A stretch of 64,000 nucleotides of DNA from Chitinophaga pinensis (GTDB lineage Bacteria > Bacteroidota > Bacteroidia > Chitinophagales > Chitinophagaceae), in contig CAMAXV010000001.1 in the NCBI GenBank assembly GCA_945862385.1, positions 186,001-250,000 of the forward strand, read 5' to 3'. Both the position numbers and the translations under genes were made by a program. Of the stretch, positions 45,453-53,924 are shown piece after piece (within the stretch, counting starts at the first letter, position 1; each line of letters opens with the position of its first letter). The notes beneath the pieces were generated by a model, which was not told the origin of the DNA, did no database searches, and was given only the letters and a program-made list of their open reading frames with translations.

Positions 45453-46532
45453 TCAAAATTTAAAATCCATCACGGCTCCAAAGGATTTCTTAGGCTGAAG
45501 CGCTGCGTCAAATAACAGGGGATGATCTTTCCGGCCGCGGATAGGGAAATTATCCAGCCAGCTGTAACGGTCGCTGATATTCCAGAAAGTCACAGAGCGT
45601 ATAAATTCCCTGTATTTCCTGAAGGCAGCAAAGGCCCTTTGGTACATCTCCGTTTGTATCGCTTCGCGCTCGGGCGTATAAGCCGTTAATGAGTCGGAAG
45701 GAATCCGCTCGCGGCGTCCCTCTTTTTTATAAACGGATACATCCAGCTCTGTGATATGCAGGGTGAGTCCTGTTTTTGAAAAATCCGACAGCGTCTGGTC
45801 GAGCACTTCGGCTGAAGGGGAGAAAATGGACCAGTGTGCCTGTAAACCAATACCGTGAATAGGAACACCCTTGGCCCGCAGCTCATTCACCATTTTGATA
45901 ATTTTTCCGCGTTTGACGGGATCGGTCTCATTGTAATCATTGTAAAAAAGCAATGCAGATGGATCAGCAGCATGTGCCCACTCGAAAGCCTTTTGAATAT
46001 ATTCCTCTCCGCATATCTGGTAAAAAAGAGATGGTCTGTAAAACTCTTCTTTCTGATCGCTGATGGCTTCATTCACCACATCCCAGGCAAAAACCCTGCC
46101 CTTATAACGGCCCACCACACTGTCTATATGTGCCTTGATTCGCTTGAGTAACTCCTCTTTTATTACCTGCTGATCTCCTTCACCCTTGAATAACCAGTCG
46201 GGCGTCTGTGAGTGCCAAACCAATGTATGTCCGCGTACAGCCATATTCCGGGCTGTGGCAAAGGCAACCACCGAATCGGCGGGTGCCCAGTTGAATCGGT
46301 CTGCCCGGGGATGGATAGGCCCCATCTTCATCGCATTTTCAGCAGTAACGCCTGAAAACTGTGTTTCAATGAGCTGGCGTTCCGGCGTTCTCAAAGCGCG
46401 TGGTGATATGGCCACACCCATGGTAAAAGAGGAAGCATACTTTTCTTTCAGTGTAACAGCAGGTGTTGTCTGTGACTGCACTACCAGCGAAAGCATTGAA
46501 CCTGCTATCAACATAAAAAGATGCTGCTTCAT
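45453..46532 (-). CDS. GH10 endo-beta-1,4-xylanase
   Basis: A 359-residue secreted enzyme with a signal peptide (MKQHLFMLIAGSMLSLVVQSQ) and one GH10 TIM barrel. Catalytic residues are E155 (DVVNEAI, acid/base) and E262 (HITELDVS, nucleophile); RGHTLVWHSQTPDW (100-113) is the family's substrate-site strand. GH10 enzymes cut xylan and tolerate glucuronic-acid side chains. The ATG at 46532 lies 10 bp after the symporter stop, so the genes form one operon. With the divergent GH67 gene it makes a complete small glucuronoxylan set. Confidence 0.94.
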   Translation of the reverse strand: MKQHLFMLIAGSMLSLVVQSQTTPAVTLKEKYASSFTMGVAISPRALRTPERQLIETQFSGVTAENAMKMGPIHPRADRFNWAPADSVVAFATARNMAVRGHTLVWHSQTPDWLFKGEGDQQVIKEELLKRIKAHIDSVVGRYKGRVFAWDVVNEAISDQKEEFYRPSLFYQICGEEYIQKAFEWAHAADPSALLFYNDYNETDPVKRGKIIKMVNELRAKGVPIHGIGLQAHWSIFSPSAEVLDQTLSDFSKTGLTLHITELDVSVYKKEGRRERIPSDSLTAYTPEREAIQTEMYQRAFAAFRKYREFIRSVTFWNISDRYSWLDNFPIRGRKDHPLLFDAALQPKKSFGAVMDFKF

Positions 46533-46542
46533 ATTATCTGAT

Positions 46543-48174
46543 TTATCCGGCAATGCCGAGGGGTGAGAAATACAACATAATGGAAATGATGATAACTACT
46601 ACCAGCAACGACAGTGCCACATCCCAGCCATTCCAGCTAGCGCGGCTGGCTGCCTTATCGGCCGCTACCGTTGTGGAGAAAGTGAGTCCGGCTGTTTTAT
46701 CTTCTGTTGGCGCAGGGGTAAGCAGGCTGACTGTTACCAAAATAGCAATGCTGAAGATGAACAGGTAGATACAGAAATACAGGAAGTTCATGGTGGCAAA
46801 CTGATGTATCAAACTATCAGGAGTGAGTTCATCCTGGAAGATCTGAAGCGTAAGCTTGGCCATGCCCAATATAAATCCGATAACCATCGAGCTGTATGCA
46901 CCCTGTGCGTTGAGTCGCTTGAAGAAAACGCCGAGCAAAAATACCGCTGCAATCGGCGGGGCCAGGTACGACTGTACACTCTGCAGGTAGTTATACAAGC
47001 CATCATCAACCTTACCCATCAGGGGTATCCAGGCCATACCGAGCAATACAATAACTGCTGTGGCTATCCGTCCAACTTTTACAAGTTGTTTTTCGGATGC
47101 ATCAGGATGTGATTTCTTATAGATGTCTATGGTGTACAAAGTGGAACAGGCATTGTAAACCGATGCCAGTGAAGCCATGAGTGCCGCAAGGAGTCCACCG
47201 GCAAGCACACCGCGCAATCCTACGGGCATCAGACTCTTTACCATCACTGGAAATGCAGTGTTCACATCATCGAGCTGAATCTTTCCCTGCTGATTCAGCA
47301 CAAAAGCAATCAGACCTGGTATCAGGAAAATGAAAAAAGGCATGAGCTTTAGCAAAGCCGCAAAAATGGTTCCCCTCCGGGCCTCCTGCTCATTCCGTGC
47401 TGCCAGGCAGCGCTGCACAATATGCTGATCGGTACACCAGTACCACAATCCCACAATGGGTGAGGCTATCAGTATTCCCAGCCATGGGAACTCCGGATCG
47501 CTGAGGGGAGGAAACATATTGAGTTTTTCTTTGGGCACAGCTGCCATCAGGGCATCCCAGCCTCCCACTTCACGCAAACCAAAAACCATCAGGATGAGCG
47601 AACCAAGTAACAACACAATGGCCTGGATGGCTTCGGTATACATTACAGCATGTAAGCCTCCCAGCACAGTATAAAACCCGGTGACCACCACGAGGATGAT
47701 AGCACCGGTCCAGAAATCAACACCCAGAAACTGATTAAACACCAGCGCTCCGGCAAAGATGGTTACAGATGCCTTGGCAATTACATAGCTGATGAGCTGG
47801 ATGATGGTGAGCAACCGGCGGGCCTGCGGATTGAAACGTCTTTCCAGGAATTCAGGCATGGTGTACACAGAACTTCTGAGGTAGAAGGGTACGAAAACCC
47901 AGCCGAGTATCAATACAATATAGGAATGCAATTCATAATGTCCGAGTACAGTGCCGGATTGCGCCGCAGAACCTGCTAATCCAACGATATGCTCAGAACC
48001 CACATTGGATGCCAATATGGAAGCACCAATCACAAACCACCCGAGGTTCCTGTTGGCCAGAAAATAATCAGAAGTGGTCTCTTTGCTTTTGCGGATACTC
48101 CATACAGAAATGCCGGCGATGACCAGCAAATAGATCACAACAAATATCCAGTCGATTAGGCCGAGAAATTGCAT
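46543..48174 (-). CDS. Sodium/solute symporter (SSS family), probably for xylan-derived sugars
   Basis: A 543-residue membrane protein with about fourteen helices. YFLANRNLGWFVIGASILASNVGSEHIVGLAG is the SSS family's first-helix signature, with the conserved sodium-site region, and later GGLLAALMASLASVYNACSTL matches the fold. Relatives of the SGLT type move sugars or uronates with sodium. The ATG at 48174 begins directly before helix 1; upstream codons add a charged non-family stretch. Its place between GH10 and divergent GH67 genes suggests import of xylose, xylo-oligosaccharide or glucuronate. The exact sugar is inferred. Confidence 0.88.
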   Translation of the reverse strand: MQFLGLIDWIFVVIYLLVIAGISVWSIRKSKETTSDYFLANRNLGWFVIGASILASNVGSEHIVGLAGSAAQSGTVLGHYELHSYIVLILGWVFVPFYLRSSVYTMPEFLERRFNPQARRLLTIIQLISYVIAKASVTIFAGALVFNQFLGVDFWTGAIILVVVTGFYTVLGGLHAVMYTEAIQAIVLLLGSLILMVFGLREVGGWDALMAAVPKEKLNMFPPLSDPEFPWLGILIASPIVGLWYWCTDQHIVQRCLAARNEQEARRGTIFAALLKLMPFFIFLIPGLIAFVLNQQGKIQLDDVNTAFPVMVKSLMPVGLRGVLAGGLLAALMASLASVYNACSTLYTIDIYKKSHPDASEKQLVKVGRIATAVIVLLGMAWIPLMGKVDDGLYNYLQSVQSYLAPPIAAVFLLGVFFKRLNAQGAYSSMVIGFILGMAKLTLQIFQDELTPDSLIHQFATMNFLYFCIYLFIFSIAILVTVSLLTPAPTEDKTAGLTFSTTVAADKAASRASWNGWDVALSLLVVVIIISIMLYFSPLGIAG

Positions 48175-48265
48175 ACAGTTGGTTTTAGTTAAGGTTTCCG
48201 AATTTAAGCGAAAATATTTATATCTTAACGGGAAGGTGCATTTCCAAAAAATCATCCCATTGTCT

Positions 48266-50425
48266 ATGCTGAGAAAAATTGTAATGGCAACCTTGCTCTT
48301 CGCATCGTTCGCCGGCGGATCAAAAGCCGAAGATGGTTATGACTTGTGGCTGCGATACAAAAAATGTGATCAGCCGGAGCTGCTGACCTCCTACAGAAAT
48401 TATTTTACAGGAATATACCGCGTAGGCAATCACGCCAGCCTGGATGCTGCAGTCAGCGAAATGACCCGTGGTTTTTCGGGTATACTGGACAAGAACATTA
48501 CCCAGCTGAAATCTCCACAGGAGGGTGCAGTAATAATCGGGACAGCCACCGAACTGTCGCCTGTTTTACGTAACCTGATACCTGCTTTGAACATACCCGC
48601 GCTGCCGGAAAAGAAAGAGGGCTTCCTGATATTCAGACTTTCATACCGGCAGCGCGGTATCACCATCATCACAGCTGAATCACCAGTAGGTGTGCTTTAT
48701 GGCAGCTTTCACCTGTTGCGGTTGCTGCAGAGCCAGACCCCTGTTGTAAAATTAGCAGCCAATGAATCACCGGCACTGGACCTCCGGATGCTGAATCACT
48801 GGGATAACCTGACGCGGCATGTGGAAAGGGGTTATGCAGGTATTGCCCTCTGGAACTGGCATACCCTGCCAGATTATAAAGACCCGCGCTATACAGATTA
48901 TGCCCGGGCCAATGCTTCCCTGGGTATAAACGCTGTCACCGTTACGAATGTAAACGCGAATGCGCTGGTACTCACCAAACCTTATCTGGAGAAACTCCGG
49001 GCACTGGCTGATATTTTCAGGCCTTATGGCATCCGGTTGTTCCTGACCGCACGCTTTAGCGCACCCATAGAACTGGATAAATTCAAGACTGCTGACCCGC
49101 TCAATGAAACAGTCAAAGACTGGTGGAAAAAGAAAACCGACGAAATCTACCAGTACATCCCCGATTTCGGAGGTTTCCTGGTGAAAGCAAATTCAGAGGG
49201 TCAACCGGGTCCGCAAAATTACAAACGAACCCACGCAGACGGTGCCAACATGCTGGCAGATGCAGTTGCCTCACATGGAGGTCATGTCATCTGGAGGGCT
49301 TTTGTCTACAATCCGGAATCAGACGACCGTTTCAAACAGGCCTATGAGGAGTTCAAACCCTTAGACGGACAGTTCCGGAACAATGTGCTGGTACAGGTCA
49401 AAAATGGTCCGATTGACTTCCAGCCGCGGGAACCTTTCTCACCGCTTTTCGGTGCCATGCCCAAGACTCCCCTCATGATGGAGTTCCAAATCACACAGGA
49501 ATACCTGGGTCAGGCTACCCACCTGGTTTATCAGGGTCCGATGTTCAAGGAAGTAATGAATGCGCAAACTCAGATTGCACCTAAACCGGAAACCGTACAA
49601 CAGGTCATTGAAAAAAAGATACGGCCAGATGCCGTTACGGGTATTGCCGGTGTAGCAAATATCGGAAACGACCGGAACTGGACAGGCCATCTGTTCGGAC
49701 AAGCCAACTGGTATGCTTTCGGGCGAATGGCCTGGAACCCGAAGCTCAGCAGTGAAGCAGTTGCGGAAGAATGGATCCGGCAGACTTTCAACAACACACC
49801 TTCCGTCATCCAGCCTATCAAAAAAATCATGCTGGCCTCGCATGAAGCACTGGTAAAGTACATGACACCACTCGGACTGGCCCATATCATGGGGAATGGG
49901 CATCATTACGGTCCGCTTCCCTGGGGAAATACCCTTGGGCGGCCAGACTGGAACCCTGTTTATTACCACCGGGCAGACTCTTTCGGTATTGGTTTCAACA
50001 GAAGCGCAACAGGAACCAACGCCCTGGCGCAATTCGATATGTCTATCCGGAAACAATGGGAAGACAGCAACACCTGTGATGAAAAATACCTGCTTTGGTT
50101 CCACCATGTTTCCTGGCAGCATAAAATGAAATCCGGTAAAACACTCTGGCAGGAACTCACAGATCATTACTACCAGGGTGTGAAAGAGATGCGGATAATG
50201 AAGTCTGAATGGGCCGGCCTGCAAAAAAATATTGACCCTGAACGCTTTAACCACGTTAGCATGCTGCTTGGAATTCAGGAGAAGGATGCAGTATGGTGGA
50301 GGAATGCCTGCCTGCTGTACTTTCAGACTTTTTCAAAAATGCCCATACCTGCTCAATATGAACAACCTGATCAAACGCTGGAATACTATAAATCACTGCG
50401 CTTCCCGTATGCACCTGGAAACTGA
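48266..50425 (+). CDS. GH67 alpha-glucuronidase
   Basis: A 719-residue protein with a signal peptide (MLRKIVMATLLFASFAGGSKA) and the normal length and domain order of GH67: N-terminal beta domain, (beta/alpha)8 barrel and C-terminal helical domain. The barrel contains ANSEGQPGPQNYKRTHADGANM (acid Glu), VKNGPIDFQPREPFSPLF (base Asp) and MEFQITQEYLGQ (second base Glu). These enzymes remove 4-O-methyl-glucuronic acid from the end of xylo-oligosaccharides released by xylanases. The ATG at 48266 gives the signal peptide; the upstream in-frame codons do not. It is divergent from the symporter and GH10 genes, with a shared 91-bp intergenic region. Confidence 0.94.
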   Translation: MLRKIVMATLLFASFAGGSKAEDGYDLWLRYKKCDQPELLTSYRNYFTGIYRVGNHASLDAAVSEMTRGFSGILDKNITQLKSPQEGAVIIGTATELSPVLRNLIPALNIPALPEKKEGFLIFRLSYRQRGITIITAESPVGVLYGSFHLLRLLQSQTPVVKLAANESPALDLRMLNHWDNLTRHVERGYAGIALWNWHTLPDYKDPRYTDYARANASLGINAVTVTNVNANALVLTKPYLEKLRALADIFRPYGIRLFLTARFSAPIELDKFKTADPLNETVKDWWKKKTDEIYQYIPDFGGFLVKANSEGQPGPQNYKRTHADGANMLADAVASHGGHVIWRAFVYNPESDDRFKQAYEEFKPLDGQFRNNVLVQVKNGPIDFQPREPFSPLFGAMPKTPLMMEFQITQEYLGQATHLVYQGPMFKEVMNAQTQIAPKPETVQQVIEKKIRPDAVTGIAGVANIGNDRNWTGHLFGQANWYAFGRMAWNPKLSSEAVAEEWIRQTFNNTPSVIQPIKKIMLASHEALVKYMTPLGLAHIMGNGHHYGPLPWGNTLGRPDWNPVYYHRADSFGIGFNRSATGTNALAQFDMSIRKQWEDSNTCDEKYLLWFHHVSWQHKMKSGKTLWQELTDHYYQGVKEMRIMKSEWAGLQKNIDPERFNHVSMLLGIQEKDAVWWRNACLLYFQTFSKMPIPAQYEQPDQTLEYYKSLRFPYAPGN

Positions 50426-50453
50426 TTATTGACAATACGGATGAAATGCTCTA

Positions 50454-51344
50454 TCAATGAACCTTTTTCTCTCCCGCCAAAATTTTTATGGGTAAGGTAT
50501 TGGCCTTGGTTGGAATGGGACAGGTTGAAAACTCAGAAAAAGCACAGGGGGGATTGTATGCCTTATTGAAATTGATATAGGTCATCCCAGAAGCATCCGG
50601 CTTATGGATATCTATAAACCTTCCCGAAGCATAGGTCTCATCTCCATTTGTATCATCTCCGAATACGATGTGGTATTCATCCGGTTCTCCTTCATCCACC
50701 ACATCCAGGCTATAGGATTTACCCTCAACCTGAAAATGAATCTTACCCGGATGTGGCTGCTGGTAGGATTGTCCAAGTATATTGGTGGTGGTTATCGTAG
50801 GCACCATGGAAGGTTCAAATCTTGCAGGAATTACCCAATCTGTACTTACCTTATAACGCGGGATTTCTTGCAATTTATCCAAAGCCGGATTGGCGAGGTC
50901 GCGGAAACGGACTCCAATCAGATTCTCCCTTTTGATGATGCTCCAGCGGAATGTTTTGTAGGCAAGTGATATGCCCTGCATGGAATCGACGGTAAACTGA
51001 ACAACCCTATTCACAGGTTTTCCTTTATCTGATACGGGGTGATTAACCGCAGTTTCCCAAATCACTTCATGATCATTGAGTATAAATTTTCCGAGTACTG
51101 CAGGAAATTCCGGGTGATCAAAAACCAAGTCATTATCTGATGCCTTGCCAAATTTATTCTCTCCGGGTTTCAGCCAGAATAATCCTGCCAGGTTAACCCA
51201 GCCAGTTGCTGATTTCAAGGCATCCAGCCGTTCCTGATCCCATGATTTTATTTCAAGGGATAACGCTTTTTTGCTGATCTGTTGGGCAAAAAGAGCTGAA
51301 AAAGGAGTAAATACAAAAATGAGTATGGAGAAAAACTGTTTCAT
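50454..51344 (-). CDS. DUF1684 secreted protein
   Basis: A 296-residue protein with a signal peptide (MKQFFSILIFVFTPFSALFAQ). WVNLAGLFWLKPGENKFGKASDND near the start and the C-terminal AYNPPCAFSEFSTCPIPTKANTLPI are the strongly conserved ends of DUF1684. The family's function is unknown; the PPCAF...CP pattern with two cysteines is its hallmark. It lies downstream of the convergent GH67 gene and 50 bp after the deiminase fusion on the same strand. Confidence 0.88.
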   Translation of the reverse strand: MKQFFSILIFVFTPFSALFAQQISKKALSLEIKSWDQERLDALKSATGWVNLAGLFWLKPGENKFGKASDNDLVFDHPEFPAVLGKFILNDHEVIWETAVNHPVSDKGKPVNRVVQFTVDSMQGISLAYKTFRWSIIKRENLIGVRFRDLANPALDKLQEIPRYKVSTDWVIPARFEPSMVPTITTTNILGQSYQQPHPGKIHFQVEGKSYSLDVVDEGEPDEYHIVFGDDTNGDETYASGRFIDIHKPDASGMTYINFNKAYNPPCAFSEFSTCPIPTKANTLPIKILAGEKKVH

Positions 51345-51394
51345 GCCGTTAAATTAAGACACAAAATTAATGATTTCATTAATTCTATGTAAAA

Positions 51395-53719
51395 TTAGTA
51401 GACTTCACATAGCATACACCTGGCACTGCCGCCCCCGAGCGTTTCAATGGTTGTGAGTGGACTGTGTATAATCCTATTATAAAGCGCAAACTGTTCTTTT
51501 TGTTCTGCAGTAAAATGTTCAAATGCCTGTGATGACATGACCAGCACTTTTTCACCCTCTGCTGTTTCCAGTTGGAGCAGGTTGCCACAGAAATGGTTCA
51601 TCTGGCTGAAAGTAATGGGAATAATAGTTTTTCCTGTTTCCCGGATACTTTCAAAAAGGGTATCTGTATTTTTGATGGCCTCCGTACAAAGCACTACGTA
51701 TACAGCTGCAACACACATCAGCACATTGGTGTGGTAGATCTCCCTCCCCTCAGCATCTGCTGCTTGAAACATGACCGACCGGTAACCGAGGCGTTCGCAG
51801 AAAAGACGCACAAGATCGGGATGGGTGCGTTGCGACAAAGCTGCATAAGCAATTTTATTTGTGCGGTCCAACACCAAACTTCCTGTTCCCTCGAGAAACT
51901 GTTTGCCCTGCTCGAAATGTGTGATATCAATCCATTCACCCACCTCTTTGAATTTCTTAACAGCATCGATGACAGTTTTTTTTCTTTCTGCCCTTCTGTT
52001 GGGAGCAAGCATGGGGTAAAGCACCACTTTGCCCTGCTCATGAAAAGAAATCCAGTTGTTGGGAAAGATTGAATCCGGCGTGCTGGGCTTGGGTGTATCC
52101 TGTACAACCTGAACATTTATGCCATTCTCTCTCAGCTTACAAACGAAGTTGTTAAACTCTTCAAGTGCTTTCTCCTGTGCGGATGGCACATCCGTTTTTT
52201 GCTGAAAATGATTGTCTTTGGCTGTCTCTTCATTGAAACCAAAAGAGCAGGGCTGAATCATGAGAACGGTAGACCTGCAAGAAGACAGTACGCTGTTCCG
52301 GTATAATGGCATGCTCATGCAGTGAAACCCACCGCGGGCTCGCGAGAGTTCTGCGGATGGCATGAGGATAACGGTATTCCTGATTTCTTCGGTTTTAACC
52401 CTGCCTTGCTCAAGGTCCTGAAGCAAATCAGCAACTTTTATCAACCTGAAACCCGCTGCCCGGAAGGCCTCATTTGTTTTTTCATTCCTGTCGTAAGCAA
52501 GTACCACACCTTCCCGAAGCGCCAGCAGGTTGCAGGAGTCGGTCCATTGCTCCCTGGCCGCGTAAGGATATTCGTTGTTTCCGGAAAAAATGATTTGAAC
52601 TGTTTCACAACCATAGTCTGTTTTACTGATATCCCGGAGAAGGGCTTCAAGACTGCTGAACTTGCGTGGATTATCTTTATCTGATTTGGAAAACTGCATG
52701 ATGCTGACTGCTTCATGATTGGTTTTTCCGTTTACACGATTGGCCATGGTATTTTGCCTGGAGTAGTCAAGCGCTTTATCAGAAAAAATACCCATCAGTA
52801 CCCAAACATCTCTCCTTACAGCAGTAAAAATCGTATCGATATGCATAAAATCCCTGCGTGCGGGAATGGTTATTAACGTCACTTTGCTCACAAGTCCCTT
52901 TTCAAACACAGCTTCGGAAAGCTGTATGGCAGCTGAAGCTGTAGTGCGTTCACTGATTCCGATCAGCAAATGGTCGGGAGATACCATCATCACATCACCC
53001 CCTTCGAGGGTAATCAGTTCGTCCCTGTCGTTTTCCGGCATGAGAAAAGCAGGGCGGTTTTGATGCAACTCAATGATGTTGCGGCGGAATGGACTAAACA
53101 AAGGATGATGGAAAAAAATATACCGTGCGAGAAGAGCCTCTCGCAAACGTGCCGGCTTGGCCGGTTTATTGAGTATCAGATGATCCTTAATGACAATACC
53201 AATGTCTCTGGTGAAAATGAAATTGGGAATAGGAGCAAACAAAAGCGATTTATCTGAACCCATACCCGAGATGAAAGTATTAGCCAGTTCGGTGGCACTA
53301 TACCCCGATAATAAGTCTTGTGTAAACTGGGTACAACCTTCTAATGCGCAGACAGCTGCAATCATCTGAGACCGCAATCCATCATCCACCAGCACCTCAG
53401 CCAAAAGCCATTGTAATTCAATAACCTGTTCAGAGCGGTGAAAATGGTGATGTCCTGGCTGATAAAATTCCCTGTTATGTTGGGGATCATCAATATCCTT
53501 CAACCTTCCACTTACTTTTTCCGGATCAAGAAAATAAAGGAGCAATTTAACATAGTAATCATACTCACCCCGTCTGATAGTATCAAGGTGTACAATGTCT
53601 TCGAAAAGCCAGTCTTGTGCCCTGGAAGGAATGACCTTTCCCAGGCCATTGTCAGGACTATGTATGAGTATTTTTTTGAGGTTTCCAACCTCGGAGTCAA
53701 TATGAAAAAAAGTAGACAT
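51395..53719 (-). CDS. Fusion of arginine deiminase-like and CtlX-like pentein hydrolases
   Basis: A 774-residue protein with two pentein-fold enzymes in tandem. Residues 1-475 are an arginine-deiminase-type domain: FTRD (169-172), EGGD (239-242), catalytic H293 in HIDT and nucleophile C467 in GGFHCMSMP. Residues about 483-774 match the citrulline-utilisation hydrolase CtlX: VLMIQPCSFGFNEETAKDNHFQ at its start, PDSIFPNNW, GTGSLVLDR and the C-terminal nucleophile C768 in GGGSARCM. Both domains keep their full catalytic sets. In relatives the two are usually neighbouring genes. Conversion of arginine to citrulline and its further hydrolysis in one protein is the natural reading, but is not proven. 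Confidence 0.85.
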   Translation of the reverse strand: MSTFFHIDSEVGNLKKILIHSPDNGLGKVIPSRAQDWLFEDIVHLDTIRRGEYDYYVKLLLYFLDPEKVSGRLKDIDDPQHNREFYQPGHHHFHRSEQVIELQWLLAEVLVDDGLRSQMIAAVCALEGCTQFTQDLLSGYSATELANTFISGMGSDKSLLFAPIPNFIFTRDIGIVIKDHLILNKPAKPARLREALLARYIFFHHPLFSPFRRNIIELHQNRPAFLMPENDRDELITLEGGDVMMVSPDHLLIGISERTTASAAIQLSEAVFEKGLVSKVTLITIPARRDFMHIDTIFTAVRRDVWVLMGIFSDKALDYSRQNTMANRVNGKTNHEAVSIMQFSKSDKDNPRKFSSLEALLRDISKTDYGCETVQIIFSGNNEYPYAAREQWTDSCNLLALREGVVLAYDRNEKTNEAFRAAGFRLIKVADLLQDLEQGRVKTEEIRNTVILMPSAELSRARGGFHCMSMPLYRNSVLSSCRSTVLMIQPCSFGFNEETAKDNHFQQKTDVPSAQEKALEEFNNFVCKLRENGINVQVVQDTPKPSTPDSIFPNNWISFHEQGKVVLYPMLAPNRRAERKKTVIDAVKKFKEVGEWIDITHFEQGKQFLEGTGSLVLDRTNKIAYAALSQRTHPDLVRLFCERLGYRSVMFQAADAEGREIYHTNVLMCVAAVYVVLCTEAIKNTDTLFESIRETGKTIIPITFSQMNHFCGNLLQLETAEGEKVLVMSSQAFEHFTAEQKEQFALYNRIIHSPLTTIETLGGGSARCMLCEVY

Positions 53720-53913
53720 AATTTAATGATTTTTAATGATTTAAACAAATAAATCGAATGAACAACCACGGTTCTGTACTGATCAGGAAAAATAAGTATT
53801 GCGTTTAGAAAAGCTAATGGTCAGGCATCGGGTTCAGTCCTGCATAAATGATTGCCAGGTGAACGGTTGAAGGTGAAAAGTATCTGACACTGAACATGCG
53901 TGCAAGTTATTGC

Positions 53914-53921
53914 TATATTTG
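53914..53921 (+). promoter_or_regulatory. -7 promoter element touching the histidine kinase start
   Basis: TATATTTG fully matches TAnnTTTG and ends only three bases before the ATG at 53925. Transcription from it would begin at or just past the A of the ATG, so the mRNA would be leaderless, or the true start is the ATG at 53952. Confidence 0.5.
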
Positions 53922-53924
53922 ATC

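Noticed and set aside
49439-50254. 271-codon antisense frame inside the GH67 gene
   Set aside because: The GH67 frame is complete and conserved; the antisense frame has no family pattern.
53720-53913. Gap between the deiminase fusion and the kinase gene
   Set aside because: Only the two divergent promoter regions are expected here; apart from the -7 element at 53914 no clear signal was found.
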